In this document: positions 61,584 through 64,000 of the stretch, piece after piece | How the letters are laid out: each line of letters begins with the position of its first letter | How positions within the stretch are numbered: the first letter of the stretch is position 1 | Source: Thalassomonas sp. RHCl1 | GTDB lineage: Bacteria; Pseudomonadota; Gammaproteobacteria; Enterobacterales; Alteromonadaceae | Reading direction: 5' to 3' | Length of the DNA stretch: 64,000 bases | NCBI RefSeq assembly: GCF_947387555.1 | Contig: NZ_CANDNZ010000002.1 | Span: forward strand, 682,001 to 746,000 | Position numbers and translations under genes: made by a program | Notes under the pieces: generated by a model | Seen by the model: only the letters and a program-made list of their open reading frames with translations | Databases searched by the model: none | What the model was told of the DNA's origin: nothing

Positions 61584-62018
61584 CTGGGCTCCTAAAGGTA
61601 TTTGATAATGGCAAAGGCGTTAACTAGCACTAATTGTAGTTGCTTATTTATCCTAATGAAAAAGGCTGCTTAATATCAAGTAGTTATATCGGGAGCTTTG
61701 TTTTTGACCCTGTCGGTAATGTTAACTCCCTGCTCATTTTAACTGTAAAACGGGGAGACACTGCCCGGGTTAAGTAGCAATGGCAACATAGGTTGCGACT
61801 ATGACAGCTGAAAGTGGTTTTCCGGGTCAATCTGGGGACTTGTGGGTCAAATATTGCCCGGTTGATGGCCATTAAAAGCTGCTGACAGACAAGCCGAGTA
61901 TGGCAAGTCATATACAGGGCAAGGCTTACAGGACTCAAAGCATTTTTATTACCTTGGCATCAATCATGCCTGATAACGACTAACAGCACTCCCGGGTAAA
62001 TAAAGTGGGTTTAACAGT
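61584..62018. other. Leader region of vgrG
   Basis: The 435 bp gap between the divergent FMN reductase and vgrG holds the sigma-54 promoter match at 61955-61970. An open frame on the minus strand (61684-61938) shows no protein-like pattern. Confidence 0.5.
61955..61970 (+). promoter_or_regulatory. Sigma-54 promoter of vgrG
   Basis: TGGCATCAATCATGCC matches the -24 and -12 elements in exact spacing, 48 bp before the vgrG ATG, and has the same outer bases as the site at 60638. Confidence 0.65.
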
Positions 62019-64000
62019 ATGACAGAGAGCCGGCAACCTTTAGACTTGATGGCAATAGTGCCCGAGCGGCGGCAAACACGGCCTTTGGCAATTAAAATCG
62101 AACTGGGTAACAGCGACAGCGACCTTAATGATGACTATCTGCGGGTATCTTCCTTTCAGGGGCAGGAGAGTGTCTCCGGCCTGTACCAGTTTAATCTTGA
62201 ACTTAAAGCCAATGAAGACAATCCCGCCAGTGTTGCCAAGATAGATACTTCACAGCAGTTTGCCGGCAGCGCTAAGGAGCAGCTGGCACAAGGCATGGGG
62301 GCGGATTTATTGGCAAAGTGGGCCCAGCTGCGCATGGGGCTGCCTTATGATCTGGATCGTTTTACCCATAAGCCGCTCGATGCCGCCCCCAGCTGGGAAG
62401 ATGATACCCCGTCGCGATTTTTCAACGGCATAGTGACCTCAATCAGCCATAGCGCTCCCGGGGCCTATCAGTTAACGATACAATCACCGCTTTATCCGCT
62501 GACCTTACGTAACCGGTACTTTATTTACAAGGATATGTCGATAGAGGAAGTGGTAAATGCCTTATTGGTACCGGAAACCCTGAATTATCACAGCCATCTG
62601 TCGCTGAAATTTAAACTCAGCGGCCAAACCATCACCCGGCGCCAGGACTGGCTGCAGGCAGGGGAGTCAGACTTTGCTTTTCTGCAGCGGGTGCTGGCCA
62701 AGGCCACCATACATTTTTATTTCATTCATGATCATAATCAGCTGACCCTAGTGTTTTCCAACCAAACCACCAGCTTGCAGGAAGTCGCCATTCCCGGGGC
62801 CGCAAACGGACAAGTCGGGCTGCGTTATAGTTACACCGACATTAAAACCCTGGGACTGCAGCAAGATGATCTTTTCACGGAACTTAAATATGAAGTAAAA
62901 ATGGTGCAGCAAACGGTGCGTACCGTGCTGACGCGGCAGCAATCGGTATGGGAAACCAACCAGGTGGCCAAGTACACCAGTTATGATGATACTAACGATC
63001 CCGGTAGCACCAGTGTCGATTATCTCAGGCACCGCTGTTATGCCTACGGGGTAGACGATGATGAAGTGCAGGGACAGGAGCAGAGGGTTTGCCAGCAACT
63101 GGCCACGGAAGAAGGCACCTTAAGCGGCACCGCCACCTCGGCTTTGCTCAGCCCCGGGTATACCTTTACCCTGATACAAGCGGCGGTGAGCGATACCGTA
63201 TCGGCCAGCCGTATGCCGGCCCAATTTAACGGCCGCACGTTTGTTGTCACCAAAATCAGCCATAAAGCCAGCGACAGTGAAAGTTATACCGGCACGGTGG
63301 AAGCCACCGAAGTCAATATCAGCGAAGATGCCAACAAGGATACCCTGATCACGCCTTTTGATATGCAGGGCACCCAGCAGGGCAGTGTGCTGGCCAAAGT
63401 GTTAAAAACCGCGGTGCCCAAAGACTGGCGCTACCGCAATAAAAACAATTTCCAGACAGAAATGTCGTCCGCCACCTTTGATCAGGATGTTGACCGCAGG
63501 ATCGGCTGTATCGTCCAGTTCGCCACTGCCACAGGCGCCGACGATACCCATTGGGTGGCACTTTCTTCGGCTTCGCAAACCGCCCCCGAGGTTAATGCCA
63601 TGGTAATGATAGGGCGCGCGGGCAATGAAAGCGAACTGCCGGAAATTCAGCAGGTGATCTCTTCCCACGGCCAGAAAACCATACAACCGCCGGAGCGGCG
63701 CGCCAACCACTGGACCGCCAATACCTCCTGGGGCAGCAACTATTCCACCAGTTACGGCGACGGTATCAGCATACGTTACGGTAACGAATCTGTAGTGGAT
63801 TTGCCCCAGTCGATTAACATTGTCGAAAGCGCCTATGATAATCCCGGGGTGCTGGCCACCAACTATGGTAACAGCAGTTTTAACAAAGGCAGCTCTTTTG
63901 GCTTTTCCGTCAGCGATAATGATGAAAGCGGTTTGTCCAATGCCAGTGTTTCCGCGGGCTGCAATTTCAGTGAAAGTCACAGCAAGCAAAATTACAATGT
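62019..64000 (+). CDS. vgrG: T6SS spike protein VgrG (TssI), 3' end beyond the window
   Basis: The frame is open from ATG 62019 to the window end, 660 codons so far. The first part is gp27-like: YLRVSSFQGQESVSGLYQFNLEL (about 42-65), FFNGIVTSISHSAPGAYQLTIQSPLYPLTLR and AGESDFAFLQRVLAKATIHFYF, with an insert around residues 75-120. Later come QFNGRTFVVTKISHKASDSESYTGTVEA and the OB-fold/spike segment RRIGCIVQFA...HWVALSS, then VMIGRAGNESELPEIQQVISSHGQKTIQPPERRANHW. It forms the trimeric tip that carries effectors. It lies 21.8 kb from the main cluster and starts behind a sigma-54 promoter like that of the tss operon. The C-terminus, where an effector domain might be, is not in view. Confidence 0.9.
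   Translation, partial: MTESRQPLDLMAIVPERRQTRPLAIKIELGNSDSDLNDDYLRVSSFQGQESVSGLYQFNLELKANEDNPASVAKIDTSQQFAGSAKEQLAQGMGADLLAKWAQLRMGLPYDLDRFTHKPLDAAPSWEDDTPSRFFNGIVTSISHSAPGAYQLTIQSPLYPLTLRNRYFIYKDMSIEEVVNALLVPETLNYHSHLSLKFKLSGQTITRRQDWLQAGESDFAFLQRVLAKATIHFYFIHDHNQLTLVFSNQTTSLQEVAIPGAANGQVGLRYSYTDIKTLGLQQDDLFTELKYEVKMVQQTVRTVLTRQQSVWETNQVAKYTSYDDTNDPGSTSVDYLRHRCYAYGVDDDEVQGQEQRVCQQLATEEGTLSGTATSALLSPGYTFTLIQAAVSDTVSASRMPAQFNGRTFVVTKISHKASDSESYTGTVEATEVNISEDANKDTLITPFDMQGTQQGSVLAKVLKTAVPKDWRYRNKNNFQTEMSSATFDQDVDRRIGCIVQFATATGADDTHWVALSSASQTAPEVNAMVMIGRAGNESELPEIQQVISSHGQKTIQPPERRANHWTANTSWGSNYSTSYGDGISIRYGNESVVDLPQSINIVESAYDNPGVLATNYGNSSFNKGSSFGFSVSDNDESGLSNASVSAGCNFSESHSKQNYN

Noticed and set aside
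61684-61938. Minus-strand open frame in the vgrG leader
   Set aside because: No motif or ribosome site; the interval is explained as a promoter region.
1-64000. CRISPR arrays, tRNA or rRNA genes, insertion sequences
   Set aside because: No regular direct repeats, no tRNA cloverleaf or rRNA sequence in the gaps, and no transposase-like protein in any frame.

Overview
The window looks like the chromosome of a marine gammaproteobacterium of the Alteromonadales/Colwelliaceae type (Thalassomonas- or Pseudoalteromonas-like). This is inferred from the even base composition, the gene content (OsmC-YcaO fusion, Tsx/OmpK porin, DUF1501/DUF1800 pair, AbgT transporter, T3SS and T6SS together) and codon usage. 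No rRNA, tRNA or CRISPR array was seen.

Layout. 1-3.1 kb is the 3' end of a type III secretion locus: the C-terminus of a hydrophobic translocator, a second translocator, a CesT-type chaperone and an acidic protein with tyrosine repeats, closed by a strong terminator. 3.2-5.0 kb holds a SETD3/Rubisco-LSMT-like SET methyltransferase and a GNAT enzyme. 5.4-15.7 kb is a metabolic block: stand-alone amino-acid adenylation enzyme, membrane flavin oxidoreductase, crotonase, Tsx-like porin, NMT1-sensing hybrid histidine kinase, ThiH/HydG-like radical SAM enzyme and a glutathione S-transferase. 15.8-19.1 kb (minus strand) is a DUF1800 lipoprotein and Tat-exported DUF1501 pair. 19.4-23.4 kb has an unknown protein, a secreted catalase-related protein, D-lactate dehydrogenase and a secreted LamG protein. 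A decayed second copy of the ldhA 3' end lies beyond the LamG gene.

24.2-40.3 kb is a type VI secretion cluster: a sigma-54 activator, a small winged-helix-like protein, a fused TssB-TssC sheath gene, then hcp, tssE, tssF, tssG, tssJ, tssK, tssL, tssM and tssA. No clpV (tssH) is present in the window. The matching vgrG (tssI) starts at 62.0 kb and runs off the end. I find -24/-12 (sigma-54) promoter matches before the activator gene and the tss operon, and again before four units at 58.9-62.0 kb (a TPR/GNAT gene, two small-protein genes and vgrG). This suggests one sigma-54 regulon joining the machine to a distant vgrG island.

40.3-58.8 kb is mostly accessory: a FimV/LysM-like protein, a secreted PLA2-like protein, a 56-residue RiPP-like precursor with its own terminator, NUDIX, SnoaL-like and secreted tail-collar-like proteins, the OsmC-YcaO fusion, a SymE toxin with a probable antisense RNA, a PsiD-like decarboxylase whose N-terminal domain is in a separate frame, an AbgT transporter, two GFA-fold proteins, a PhoD-like phosphatase carrying fibronectin type II-like modules, and a Cys/Gly-tailed protein.

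Functions are assigned from recognisable motifs and gene order only; no database search was run.
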